Source: Hoeflea sp.
GTDB taxonomy: Bacteria; Pseudomonadota; Alphaproteobacteria; Rhizobiales; Rhizobiaceae
Length of the DNA: 64,000 bases
NCBI RefSeq assembly: GCF_002733955.1
Contig: NZ_NVXQ01000001.1
Location: 496,001 to 560,000, forward strand
Direction of reading: 5' to 3'
Shown in pieces: positions 10,413-19,394 of the stretch. A model generated the notes under the pieces. That model was given only the letters and a program-made list of their open reading frames with translations, did no database searches and was not told the DNA's origin. Both the position numbers and the translations under genes were made by a program. Within the stretch, counting starts at the first letter, position 1. Each line of letters starts with the position of its first letter.

Positions 10413-11573
10413 TCAGGCCCGGTCCAACACCTCGACGGCGAGGATGGTCGGCAGATGCCGGGCGATCTCGTCCCAGCTGTCGCCCTCGTCGAGGCTGGCG
10501 AAGACCGAACCCGAGTTGGTGCCGAAGTAGATCCCGGCGGGTTTCCGCGCATCCCCCGCCATGGCCTGGCGCAACACGGTGAAGTAACAGCTTTGCTGCG
10601 GCAGGCCCTGGCGCAGGTCCTGCCAGCTTGCCCCGCCATCGCGCGAGCGCCAGACCGCGGCCGCCGCATCGGGCGGATAGCGGCCCTGGCTGTCGCCGTT
10701 GAGCGGCAGGGTCCAGATCGTGTCGGGGTCGCGCGGATGTACCCGGATCGGAAACCCGAATGTCGAGGGCAGCCCTTCAGTGATGTCGTCCCAGTTGCGG
10801 CCGCCATCGACGGAGCGCCACACGCCGTGATGGTTCTGCTGATAGAGCAGATCGCCGGTTCCGGGTGCGCGCATCATGTTGTGGACGCAATGACCGATTT
10901 CGCCATCACGCGGGGCTGCGGGATGATCGTGATCCCCGCAGCTTTCCGCATTGGAAAGACGGTTGCGACGCTCCCAGCTGACGCCGCCGTCCTCGGTGGC
11001 AAACACGCCGGCGGCGGAGATGCCGATCCAGAGTTTTTTCGGCTCCGACGGATCGGCGACGATGGTGTGCAGCACCAGGCCTGCGGCGCCCGGGTTCCAG
11101 CTGCCAGCGGAGGGATGGTTGGTCAGCCCCTCGATCCGCTCCCAGGAAACCCCGCCATCGGTGCTGGCAAGCAGGCTGGCGGGCTTGGTGCCGGCATAGA
11201 GCGTGCCGCGGGCATAACCCAGCGACCAGATCTGGGAGAATGCGTCGGCGAACGGCAGGTCAGCGCCGCTCCAGTTGATCATGGCCGCGAAGTCGGGATC
11301 GTTCTCCGCCCAGTCGTCCATCGTGCCGCGGGTGAGACGCGCAAGCTCCCACGTCCCGCCGTCATCGGCGGAGCGCCAGACCCCTGCCCCGTGCCAGTCG
11401 CCACCGCCCGCGGCCCAGAGGGTTCCGGTCTCCGGATCCCCGGCCATGTGGTTGATCGGCCAGCCTTCGCAGAACGGTCCGCTGACGGTCCAGCCATCGC
11501 GGCTGTCCGTGCCCGAGATCAGAAAGGCACCCTTGGTGGTGCCGACAAGAATAGTGATACTGCCCGCTGCCAT
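10413..11573 (-). CDS. BNR/sialidase-like beta-propeller repeat protein
   Basis: The 386-residue protein consists of repeated blades with Asp-box-like motifs, for example SADDGGTWE, STDGGVSWE, ATEDGGVSWE, SVDGGRNWD, SRDGGASWQ and SLDEGDSWD. This is the WD40/YVTN/BNR superfamily, with a seven-bladed propeller likely. No signal peptide or catalytic sialidase residues are evident, so I would not call it a glycosidase. Start choice: a GGAGG sits directly against the ATG at 11582 but nine bases before the ATG at 11573, so 11573 is preferred. Function unknown. Confidence 0.8.
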   Translation of the reverse strand: MAAGSITILVGTTKGAFLISGTDSRDGWTVSGPFCEGWPINHMAGDPETGTLWAAGGGDWHGAGVWRSADDGGTWELARLTRGTMDDWAENDPDFAAMINWSGADLPFADAFSQIWSLGYARGTLYAGTKPASLLASTDGGVSWERIEGLTNHPSAGSWNPGAAGLVLHTIVADPSEPKKLWIGISAAGVFATEDGGVSWERRNRLSNAESCGDHDHPAAPRDGEIGHCVHNMMRAPGTGDLLYQQNHHGVWRSVDGGRNWDDITEGLPSTFGFPIRVHPRDPDTIWTLPLNGDSQGRYPPDAAAAVWRSRDGGASWQDLRQGLPQQSCYFTVLRQAMAGDARKPAGIYFGTNSGSVFASLDEGDSWDEIARHLPTILAVEVLDRA

Positions 11574-11769
11574 CGCAAGCATCCTCCTACCGGAGCGGAG
11601 GATACCACCGGCTCAGCCCGGTGCCTAGCTGTGCACGCAACGCTACCCGCTTCACACTGACGGGCGCAACGAGGGTTTATCTGTCACAACCACTGCGGGC
11701 CCCGGATACACGAAACCCCGCCACGGCTGGCGTTGCCGGGACGGGATTTGAGTGTTTGACGACGCGGGA

Positions 11770-12078
11770 TCAAAGATCGCCGAGCTTGCCCAGCTCCTTG
11801 GCAACCAGATAGTAGAAGGTGACGCGGGCCTTCGAACTGTCGCCCTTCATGATCTCGCAGACCTTGGCGACCGCATCGTCGGCAGCCGCACCAGTGACGC
11901 CGAGCTTCTTGCCGCACCATTTTTCAGCAACGCGCGCGAGTTCCGATGGATCGGAACAGGCAACCATCGAAGAGTCGCGGCTCCTGAGCGCAATGCCCAA
12001 ATGTTTGACGATCTTGCCGATGGTTTCGTCGGAAGCGCCGGCATCATATTTCTTCACATCGGCTGCATAGTCAGTCAT
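11770..12078 (-). CDS. DUF2853 family protein
   Basis: This is a small 102-residue soluble protein beginning MTDYAADVKKYDAGA, matching the DUF2853 family, whose function is unknown. It appears entirely alpha-helical, has no membrane segment, and contains a conserved WCGKKLG segment and a KARVTFYYLVAKELG tail. The start at 12078 has AGGGGA upstream; the longer frame (to 12204) adds unrelated residues. It stands alone upstream of, and divergent from, the tmRNA gene. Confidence 0.82.
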   Translation of the reverse strand: MTDYAADVKKYDAGASDETIGKIVKHLGIALRSRDSSMVACSDPSELARVAEKWCGKKLGVTGAAADDAVAKVCEIMKGDSSKARVTFYYLVAKELGKLGDL

Positions 12079-12197
12079 GGATAGTCCCCTTTGGCTGGAA
12101 ACCGGCCTCCTCGAGCCGCCTCCCGTTGGCAATTCAATGGCTGCATGTTTGGCATTGTAGCGGATGCTGTCAATAGTCGGTCTTCTTCGATACCCCC

Positions 12198-12226
12198 TTT
12201 TCATTGGCTGACCGGCACCCTATATT
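12198..12226 (+). promoter_or_regulatory. Likely sigma-70 promoter of ssrA
   Basis: A -35-like TTTTCA (12198-12203) and a -10 TATATT (12221-12226) are separated by 17 bp. They sit about 7 bp before the expected start of the tmRNA precursor. Confidence 0.5.
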
Positions 12227-12232
12227 AGGCGT

Positions 12233-12570
12233 GCTGCGCAAGCAGCTATGACAATAAACGAGCGTTGCAATAAACCATTCGGACCCGGGGGCGGTACCCG
12301 GCGCCTCCACCATGATCCGGCCCGTTGCCGGCAAACGGCCTGAGCGGCCGGATGATGATGGGGGCGAAACAGGATCGACGAGGGTGTAAAGAGCGACTTT
12401 TTGTTCGGTATTGTACCACCGTTATCGGGCTAAACTTGTAGTTGCAAACGACAACTATGCGGAAGCTCGTCTCGCTGCTTAATTGCGGTGTGACACTTCA
12501 AATTAAGTCCTAGAGGGTCGCACTTCTAGGCGGGGTTCGGAGGTACCTGGCAACAGAAACCTCCACTTTC
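12233..12570 (+). ncRNA. ssrA: Circularly permuted two-piece tmRNA (ssrA)
   Basis: tmRNA rescues stalled ribosomes and adds a degradation tag. The acceptor piece comes first and ends in CCA at 12312. Its arm has a 5-bp stem (CCGGG/CCCGG) closing a GGCGGTA loop, not the usual TTCRANY. A roughly 47-nt spacer follows, then the coding piece from 12360. GGGGGCG (12360-12366) pairs with CGCCTCC, leaving a G-U pair at the third position, the known alanine identity signal. The tag frame, GCA at 12444 to TAA at 12482, encodes ANDNYAEARLAA. The outer ends are estimates: the 5' end from the promoter, the 3' end from a GGAGGT...ACCTCC hairpin ending near 12564. Confidence 0.93.
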
Positions 12571-12813
12571 CCGACCTGCATGAAGGCCCTATGGACAGCC
12601 AAACGGCTCCTCGCACGCGGGAACAGCGGGTTGGCAGCCCTCAAATGTGCCATAATCGAACGATTATAGATGCTTTGGGGCATTATCCCGCAACACTGCT
12701 TTCATGGGCACCGGCTTTCCGGTAATAAAGCAGGATGAATCGGCGGAGAAAGACCGCGTACACAGATGAATTGCGGCCCTTAGATCCGGCCCCAGACAGG
12801 AAAGAACGCGCTG
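12571..12813. other. Non-coding spacer between ssrA and sspB
   Basis: About 240 bp without a convincing gene. It should contain the ssrA transcript end and the sspB promoter, but I see no strong terminator hairpin with a T-run. Confidence 0.4.
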
Positions 12814-13371
12814 ATGCCGCAGGACCACATTCGATACGACATTCTTGCCCAGGAAGCGCTGCGTGGCGTGATCCGCAAGGTGCTGTCCGAGGTCGCGGTG
12901 ACCGGCTACCTGCCGGGCGACCATCACTTCTTCATCACCTTTCTGACCGAAGCGCCGGGTGTGCGGATTTCGACAGCGCTCAAGGAGCGCTACCCGGAAC
13001 AGATGACCATCGTTGTGCAGCACCAGTTCTGGGACCTGAAGGTGACGGAATCGCTGTTCGAGATCGGCCTGTCGTTTTCCGACAAGCCCGAAAAGCTGGT
13101 GGTTCCCTTCGCCGCAATCCGCGGCTTTTACGATCCGTCTGTCAATTTCGAACTCGAATTCGACACCGTGCTCGATGTTGCCGCCAATGATGGCGAGGAC
13201 ACCGATGAGCGCGCCGAACTGGCCGGCACCATCGAACGGCTGGTCGAGCCTTCGACCAAGGACGAGACCGCCGAAGCCGCCGAGGCAAGCGACGATGACA
13301 CAAGCCCCGATGGCGAGAAGAAGTCAGGCGCAGACGTGGTCTCGCTCGATTCCTTCCGCAAGAAAAGCTGA
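12814..13371 (+). CDS. sspB: SspB, ClpXP specificity adaptor (alpha type)
   Basis: SspB tethers SsrA-tagged proteins to ClpXP for degradation. The 185-residue protein opens with HIRYDILAQEALRGVIRKVL. The folded tag-binding domain extends to about residue 120 (SFSDKPEKLVVPFAAIRGFYDPSVNFELEF). An acidic, flexible linker follows (DETAEAAEASDDDTSPDG), and the protein ends in DVVSLDSFRKKS, the expected ClpX-docking tail. Placement next to ssrA fits its role in reading the tag. It probably starts an operon with the next two genes, 12 bp and 3 bp downstream. Confidence 0.92.
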   Translation: MPQDHIRYDILAQEALRGVIRKVLSEVAVTGYLPGDHHFFITFLTEAPGVRISTALKERYPEQMTIVVQHQFWDLKVTESLFEIGLSFSDKPEKLVVPFAAIRGFYDPSVNFELEFDTVLDVAANDGEDTDERAELAGTIERLVEPSTKDETAEAAEASDDDTSPDGEKKSGADVVSLDSFRKKS

Positions 13372-13383
13372 CGGGCCGGGCCT

Positions 13384-13578
13384 GTGAGCGGTGACGTGGT
13401 CAATCTGCGGATGGCGCGAAAGCGTCGCGACCGCACAGCCAAGGAAGCCCAGGCCGAGCGCAACCGTTTTGAACACGGGCGCTCCAAGGCCGAACGGGAT
13501 CTCGCCCGCGCGCGCAACGAGAAAGCCGCGCGTGACCTTGATGCGTCGCGCCGCGAGCCCGATGACGGCGGTTCCTGA
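13384..13578 (+). CDS. DUF4169 family small basic protein
   Basis: This 64-residue, highly charged protein has the DUF4169 pattern. A short conserved head, GDVVNLRMARKRRDR, is followed by a helical Arg/Glu/Ala-rich body (AKEAQAERNRFEHGRSKAER). It starts with GTG 12 bp after sspB and ends 3 bp before the next gene. Function unknown. Its head resembles the ClpX-docking tail of the upstream SspB (see findings). Confidence 0.82.
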   Translation: MSGDVVNLRMARKRRDRTAKEAQAERNRFEHGRSKAERDLARARNEKAARDLDASRREPDDGGS

Positions 13579-13581
13579 GCC

Positions 13582-13842
13582 ATGGCCGGCGGACAGATCC
13601 GCAAGCACTCGGTCAGCATTCGCGGGCATCGCACCAGCATCACCCTTGAAGACGCCTTTATCGACGCTCTCAGGCAGATGGCCGAGGCGCGCGGCATGGC
13701 CGTGGCTGCGCTGATTGCAGAAATCGACAGTTCACGTGCCGCGCAAGGCGCGGAGCCGGTCAACCTGTCTTCAGCAATCAGGGTTGCCGTGCTTGACTGG
13801 GCGCTCACCGGCGCTGGCAAGACATCTTCCACCGCCACGTAA
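13582..13842 (+). CDS. Ribbon-helix-helix domain protein
   Basis: This 86-residue protein has a ribbon-helix-helix pattern. A short strand (RKHSVSIRGHRTSITLE) is followed by two helices (DAFIDALRQMAEARGM and AVAALIAEIDSSRA), then a conserved LSSAIRVAVLDW segment. Such proteins usually bind DNA as dimers; the target is unknown. It is the third gene of the sspB operon, three bases after the DUF4169 stop. Confidence 0.8.
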   Translation: MAGGQIRKHSVSIRGHRTSITLEDAFIDALRQMAEARGMAVAALIAEIDSSRAAQGAEPVNLSSAIRVAVLDWALTGAGKTSSTAT

Positions 13843-13912
13843 CGCAACGCCGAAACCTGGTTTTGCGCGGCCTGTCAGGGGTACGTGCCGGACAGTAGAC
13901 CGCCCGTGCGGC

Positions 13913-16900
13913 TCAGCCGTCCGGAGCTATCAGCCGGCGGATCGGATCATCGACACCGGGGAGATCCTCGAACTGCAATTCGCGCATATCAAGGACCGGC
14001 GGATCGTCTGCAATGGCGGAGGGCGGATCAGCCAGGGGATCTGGCAAAGAGCGGCGCTCGACCGCGTTTGCTCCCGCTGAGCCCTGCTGCCGGGCCGCCT
14101 CTTCCGCCGCACGCTGGGCAGCAGCGGCTGCCTCCCGTTCGCGCTGCGCCTGCTCTTCGTCAAGCCGCCTCTGTTCCTCGGCGGCACGTCGTGCAGCCTC
14201 TTCGGCCTGGCGCTCGCGCTCTGCCTGTTCTTCAGCCTGGCGTCGTTGCTCTTCAGCGGCGATGCGTTCGGCTTCTTCCGCAGCCAGACGTGCAGCCTCT
14301 TCCGCAGCAAGACGAGCAGCTTCGCGCTGTTCCGCGCGCTCTTTCAGCAGGGCGATTTCCCGCCGCAAACGCTGTTTTTCAACAACGCCTGCCTGCAGCA
14401 GCTCCACCTTGCGGCGCTCACGCTCAAAGGCGCGCATCGACAGGTAATTGGTCATCTGCGCCGCATTGATCGACACGGCCGGATCAACCAGAAGTCCACC
14501 GAGGCTGAAGACCACGGAGGGATCGCCGCCGGCAACAGCCTCGACACCGGGCTCGAAGCTCAGACGCCAGTCCGCTTCAAACCGCAAGCCGACCAGATCA
14601 ACACGGGCATCACCTGACAGCTCGGCGTCCTGGTCGGTGAATGCGGCGTTGGTGAAACGCATCACGCCCCCGGTCAACGTGAAGGGAAGTTGCAGCGTCT
14701 CCTCCCTCATCTCTCCACCGGTCATCAGCCTGTCGACCATTCCGGCCACTGCCCCGGTCTCGATTTCGAAGCCGTCGCGGTCTGCCGAGCCGAGGATGCG
14801 GGCAAAGCCGGCGGGATCCAACCCCTCAATGACAAGATCGGACGCCGTCAATTGGCCGCCGCCGGCCAACGAGGCGACGAGTTCCTGCATGGATTTGCCT
14901 GTCCCCTCAAGGCTTGCGCTGGCACCTGCCGCTCCCGAGAAGATCGACGCGCCCCGCACCGCCTGTTCGAGTGATGCGAGATCGGCTCCGTCCGCATCGA
15001 GTTTCGCAGACAGGAACACCGCGCCATCGGCATTGCTCAGCGACATCCGGCCGCCGAGACGGCCGCCGAACCAGTCGGCTTGCGCATTCTCCAGCGCGAT
15101 CAGGCCTGTCGCAGTCGACAGGTCGGCCTGGAAATTCTCCGCCACACCACCGCGGCCGAGGTCAATCCGGCCGGCTTCAAGCGCGATCTGCAGCTCGGAC
15201 TGACCGGGCGCGGGAGGCAGAAACGGCTGATCGCTCCAGGTCGCGCCATCCATGCTTGAGAGCTTCGGCCCCAGCGCCAGTTCACCCAGCCATTCGAGAT
15301 TGGCATGGTCGATGCGCAAGTTGCCTTCGGCGGAGGGGACGGCGGCCGCGCGATCAAATTCCAGCTGTCCGGAGAACGTGTTGTCTTCGGCCTTGCCGAC
15401 CATCTCCGACAGCTGCGCCTTCTCATCATGCAGGGCAAGATTTGCACTCAACGAGAATGGCAGGCCCGCACCGGCCTGCGGCATCGAGTGGCCGGACATC
15501 ATGACCAGCGGCTCGATATTCGCGCTGTCGATCACAAGATCGAACTCGCCGGTGACAGGATCGGAAGCCGGGATGCGGCCGGTACCGTCGATTAAGATCC
15601 GGGTTCCTGCCGCGCTCAACTGCAGATCAATGCTGCGATCGCCGTCATTGGCCCCGCCCGAGGCGGCCAGGCCGAGCGACGCCGGCCCCTCGCCTTCGAG
15701 CGGCAACACACTGAAACCCAGCTGCTCGAGGATATGATAGGCCTCGGGATTGTCGGCCTTCAGCGTCATGGTGCGCGGCCCGTCGCCGCCCGGCGTCAGG
15801 CCGGTGCCCACGGCGGTGGCCGTGAAACTGGTTCCGCCCGTGACACCGCTCAAGGTGAGCGAAGGTCCGGCGTCGGGATCGAGCGTCAGCTGCAGATCGG
15901 CGCTCAGATCGTCAAAGGCGGCACTGTTGGCGCCAAGCCGGCGAATGAGCTGGTGGCCGCCACTGACCTGTTCGGCCAGGGCAAACAGGCCTGCAGCGGT
16001 CTGGGCGGAGAAACCGCCTTTGATCTCCCCGCTCGGGGCCGCCAACGAGCCTGCCAGCGAACCGGTGAACTGGCCAGCTGCGCCGCCGAAATCAGCAAAT
16101 TTCAGGCGCTCGATGGTCAGTTCGCCATCGCGCCAGAACATCGAGGTATCCAGCCCCTCAAGACTGTAGTCCCCGACCGTGAAGATATCGGCGGTGATGC
16201 GGGTGGCGAGATTGTACTCTTCGAGAGGCCGGAGAGAGTTGCCCTCGCCTTGCGCAAGCAGCACCAGCGCCTGGACGGCGTCGACATCGAACCTGTCGCC
16301 AGCCAGCTCAACCGACAGCGCTGGCGTGCCGGCCTGAGGTGTCTGGCGCTCAAGCCGGCCCTTGAGAATGGCAGGTCCAACCGCGACCTCGAGCGCCTCG
16401 AACCGCTGCAAGGCGGATGACAGGCTGACATTGGCGGAAAAGCCTGCTGCGCCGAGACGCCGGATGACCGGGTCGACTTCGCCGACCAGCCAGTTGGCCA
16501 GACCCGAAGGCTGGGTCGACGCCACGGTCAGGCGGCCGTCGAAACTGGCATTATTGCCCGGGACCAGACGCCCGCGGGCCTCCACCGTTGTGCGTCCGGG
16601 CAGGTTTGCCGAGAAGCTGTCGACCAGCCAGGCATTGCCATCGGGCCGGGCTTCGAGATTGATTTCCCTGAGTGTGGTGTCACCGGCCACGATCGCCGGC
16701 AGGTTGAGCGAAATGCGGCCCGGCAGGGGTGGTGGCGGCAGTCGGTCGATCATCTGGTTGACGATCGCAAGCCGTTCTCCCAGCGGCACGGCGGCGGCAG
16801 CCTCGTCCAGGGCCGTGTCCTCGCCTGAAAGCCGGTCCATGTCGATCTGCTGACCGTCGGCCAGAAGCAGGAATTCCGGATCCGGGCCGGTATCGATGGT

Positions 16901-17776
16901 GGCCTGCCCGGTGACGATGTAGGGATCGGTGGAAAAACCGATCTCGGCGCGCCATTCTTCGATCGTCAGGCGTTCATTGGTGGCGGCGAAATCGCCCTTG
17001 GCGACCACCAGCGGCTTTTCGGCAACGACGGCGCCGGGCGCCGTGTCAGAAAGTGCGGTGAAGGTGAAAAGCCCGTCATAAAGCGGCTTGTTGTTCTCGA
17101 TCCTGGCTTGGCCCTCGGTCTCCAGCAGCACCGGCCAGTCGTCCGGCACCACCCTGAGACGCATGCGGATCGCGCCATCGTCCTGGGCAATGCCGGTGGA
17201 AAGCGACAGGCCGCCACGCTTGCCCGCGATCTCGCCTTCGGCTTCGACCAGCCACGGACCCGACAGCGACTTGGCCGAAACAAGCGCGTTGATATCCTCA
17301 AGACGATGGGTACGGCCGTTCTGATCATCGACCACTGTGATGTCGGCATTGCTGATGGTGACACGCTCAAGCACCACGAGATCGCCCGGCGGCGTCGGCT
17401 TGCGCTTGAGCGCCCAGTCAAGCCGGCCGTCCTCAAGCACCCGCACCACGGCCTTGGGGGCTTCAACCCGCATATCGAAGATCAGAACCTCCCCGGAGAG
17501 GAACGGCGCCAGTTCCGCATCCATCGAAAACCGGCTGATGGTCATCGAGGGCTGAGCCTCGTCGCCGACCACGACATCCGAGAACGTCACCGAGGGAAAC
17601 GGCACCAGCCGCGCATCGGCGTCGCCCCGGACCTTGACCGGCTGGCCGATGATGCGGCTTGCCTCGGCTTCGAATGCTGTCCGGTACGTGCTCCAGTCAA
17701 TGAAATAGGGAGCAATCAGCGCTGCGAACAACGCCAGGACCAGCAGACCGCCAATGGCGACGAACAGACGAACCAG
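13913..17776 (-). CDS. Giant AsmA-family envelope protein, apparent CTG start
   Basis: AsmA-like proteins are inner-membrane-anchored, mostly periplasmic proteins linked to envelope lipid homeostasis. The frame reads LVRLFVAIGGLLVLALFAALIAPYF-like residues from a CTG at 17776, a membrane anchor that must be included. Eight bases before that CTG is GGAGG. The next allowed start, TTG 17731, would cut the anchor, and an in-frame stop lies directly upstream. The body is a long beta-rich AsmA repeat region. The last 150 residues form an Ala/Glu/Arg coiled coil (EEAERIAAEEQRRQAEEQ) and a Pro/Asp-rich tail. Length is about 1287 residues. Monocistronic. Confidence 0.85.
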   Translation of the reverse strand: MVRLFVAIGGLLVLALFAALIAPYFIDWSTYRTAFEAEASRIIGQPVKVRGDADARLVPFPSVTFSDVVVGDEAQPSMTISRFSMDAELAPFLSGEVLIFDMRVEAPKAVVRVLEDGRLDWALKRKPTPPGDLVVLERVTISNADITVVDDQNGRTHRLEDINALVSAKSLSGPWLVEAEGEIAGKRGGLSLSTGIAQDDGAIRMRLRVVPDDWPVLLETEGQARIENNKPLYDGLFTFTALSDTAPGAVVAEKPLVVAKGDFAATNERLTIEEWRAEIGFSTDPYIVTGQATIDTGPDPEFLLLADGQQIDMDRLSGEDTALDEAAAAVPLGERLAIVNQMIDRLPPPPLPGRISLNLPAIVAGDTTLREINLEARPDGNAWLVDSFSANLPGRTTVEARGRLVPGNNASFDGRLTVASTQPSGLANWLVGEVDPVIRRLGAAGFSANVSLSSALQRFEALEVAVGPAILKGRLERQTPQAGTPALSVELAGDRFDVDAVQALVLLAQGEGNSLRPLEEYNLATRITADIFTVGDYSLEGLDTSMFWRDGELTIERLKFADFGGAAGQFTGSLAGSLAAPSGEIKGGFSAQTAAGLFALAEQVSGGHQLIRRLGANSAAFDDLSADLQLTLDPDAGPSLTLSGVTGGTSFTATAVGTGLTPGGDGPRTMTLKADNPEAYHILEQLGFSVLPLEGEGPASLGLAASGGANDGDRSIDLQLSAAGTRILIDGTGRIPASDPVTGEFDLVIDSANIEPLVMMSGHSMPQAGAGLPFSLSANLALHDEKAQLSEMVGKAEDNTFSGQLEFDRAAAVPSAEGNLRIDHANLEWLGELALGPKLSSMDGATWSDQPFLPPAPGQSELQIALEAGRIDLGRGGVAENFQADLSTATGLIALENAQADWFGGRLGGRMSLSNADGAVFLSAKLDADGADLASLEQAVRGASIFSGAAGASASLEGTGKSMQELVASLAGGGQLTASDLVIEGLDPAGFARILGSADRDGFEIETGAVAGMVDRLMTGGEMREETLQLPFTLTGGVMRFTNAAFTDQDAELSGDARVDLVGLRFEADWRLSFEPGVEAVAGGDPSVVFSLGGLLVDPAVSINAAQMTNYLSMRAFERERRKVELLQAGVVEKQRLRREIALLKERAEQREAARLAAEEAARLAAEEAERIAAEEQRRQAEEQAERERQAEEAARRAAEEQRRLDEEQAQREREAAAAAQRAAEEAARQQGSAGANAVERRSLPDPLADPPSAIADDPPVLDMRELQFEDLPGVDDPIRRLIAPDG

Positions 17777-17820
17777 TTTTCAATCCTCCAATGCGACCGG
17801 GGTTTCCGGTTGTGATTGTG

Positions 17821-19236
17821 TCATGATTCGAACGAAAACAATTTGCCCGGGTTCATGATGTTCATGGGGTCAAGCGCCTGCTTGATCTGGCGCATCATCG
17901 AAACGCCCTCGCCCATTTCGAGAGCGAGATATGGCCGCTTGCCCTGACCTATACCATGCTCGCCGGTGCAGGTTCCATCCATCGCCAGTGCGCGCGCATT
18001 CAGGCGTTCGACGAAATTCTCCGCAGCCTCGATCTCGGCAGGATTGTCCGTGTCAATCAGCAGCAGAACGTGAAAATTGCCGTCCCCGGCATGGCCAACG
18101 ATGGGGGCGATCAGCCCGGCGGCGGCAATGTCTTGCTGGGTCTCGGCAACACATTCGGCGAGCCGCGAAATCGGCACGCAGACATCAGTCGACAGGCCCT
18201 TGGCGCCCGGCCGGAGCTGCAGCGATGCCCAATAGGCGTTGTGGCGCGCCTTCCACAGCTCGGTGCGCTGTTCGGGATTGGTGGTCCAGAGGAACTCGCC
18301 GCCACCGCATTCCTCGGCGATCTCGGCAAACAGCGCCGCCTGCTCGGCAACGCCTGCCTCGGTGCCGTGAAACTCGAGAAACAGCGACGGGCTTTCGGGA
18401 TTGGTGAGCTTGGAATAGGCGTTGCAGGCCTTCATCTGCAGCGCGTCCAGCAATTCGATGCGGGCGACGGGAATGCCCATCTGGATGGTCATGATCACCG
18501 CGTTGCACGCCGCCTCGACGGTCGGAAACGGGCAGACGCCGCCGGAAATGGCCTGTGGAATTCCCTGCAGTTTCAGGGTCACGGAGGTGATCACGCCGAG
18601 CGTGCCTTCGGCGCCGACAAACAGGCGCGTCAGATCGTAACCGGCCGAGGATTTGCGGGCCCGGCGGGCGGTGCGGATTTCCTCGCCCGAAGCTGTGACA
18701 GCGGTGACGGCGACGACATTGTCGCGCATGGTGCCGTAGCGCACCGCGTTGGTGCCGGACGCCCGGGTCGAGGTCATGCCGCCGATCGAGGCATTGGCGC
18801 CCGGGTCGATGGGGAAGAACAGGCCGGTGTCACGCAGATAGGTGTTGAGCTGTTCGCGGGTGACGCCAGGTTCCACGGTGCAATCGAGATCCTCGGCGTT
18901 GACTTCAAGCACCTTGTCCATGCGCGACATGTCGATGGAAATGCCGCCGCTGGGTGCGTTGACCTGGCCTTCAAGCGATGATCCGGTGCCAAACGGGATC
19001 ACCGGCACACGGTGGTCGGCACAGGCGCGCACGATCAGCTTGACCTCTTCCGCCGAGCCCGGAAACACCACCGCGTCGGGCAGTTGTCCCGGAATATAGG
19101 TGGTGGTGTGGGCATGCTGGGCACGGATCGCCTCGCTCGTCTGCAGTTGCTCACCAAAGCGCTGGCGCAGGACGCCTATCACCGCGGCAATACCCTCTTC
19201 ATTGCGAATGCCCGGCTCGGCGTCACTGAGACCCAT
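17821..19236 (-). CDS. FAD-binding oxidase, D-lactate dehydrogenase (cytochrome)/glycolate oxidase type
   Basis: This 471-residue flavoprotein of the FAD_binding_4 superfamily oxidises a D-2-hydroxyacid. It has the FAD pyrophosphate loop PFGTGSSLEGQVNAPSGG (about 102-119), the AT-rich FAD segment GANASIGGMTSTRASGTNAVRYG, and the C-terminal motifs GHAGDGNFHVLLL and GTCTGEHGIGQGKRPYL. The latter are typical of D-lactate dehydrogenases and GlcD. Without glcE/glcF neighbours, a stand-alone D-lactate dehydrogenase is the better guess. The start at 19236 has GGAGTG upstream. Confidence 0.88.
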   Translation of the reverse strand: MGLSDAEPGIRNEEGIAAVIGVLRQRFGEQLQTSEAIRAQHAHTTTYIPGQLPDAVVFPGSAEEVKLIVRACADHRVPVIPFGTGSSLEGQVNAPSGGISIDMSRMDKVLEVNAEDLDCTVEPGVTREQLNTYLRDTGLFFPIDPGANASIGGMTSTRASGTNAVRYGTMRDNVVAVTAVTASGEEIRTARRARKSSAGYDLTRLFVGAEGTLGVITSVTLKLQGIPQAISGGVCPFPTVEAACNAVIMTIQMGIPVARIELLDALQMKACNAYSKLTNPESPSLFLEFHGTEAGVAEQAALFAEIAEECGGGEFLWTTNPEQRTELWKARHNAYWASLQLRPGAKGLSTDVCVPISRLAECVAETQQDIAAAGLIAPIVGHAGDGNFHVLLLIDTDNPAEIEAAENFVERLNARALAMDGTCTGEHGIGQGKRPYLALEMGEGVSMMRQIKQALDPMNIMNPGKLFSFES

Positions 19237-19394
19237 GTTTTCACTCCATTCGACCGTGTAACCGCCAACAGTGTCATAAGCTTGCTGCTTCGGCGTGATG
19301 AGGTAATGTGCAAACTGAAGCGCTCTTGTCCAGTGTGGGCAGCGCCGCAGAACAACAATAGTGGCCAGCGACCACTGTTAGTAAGGGAGAAGGC

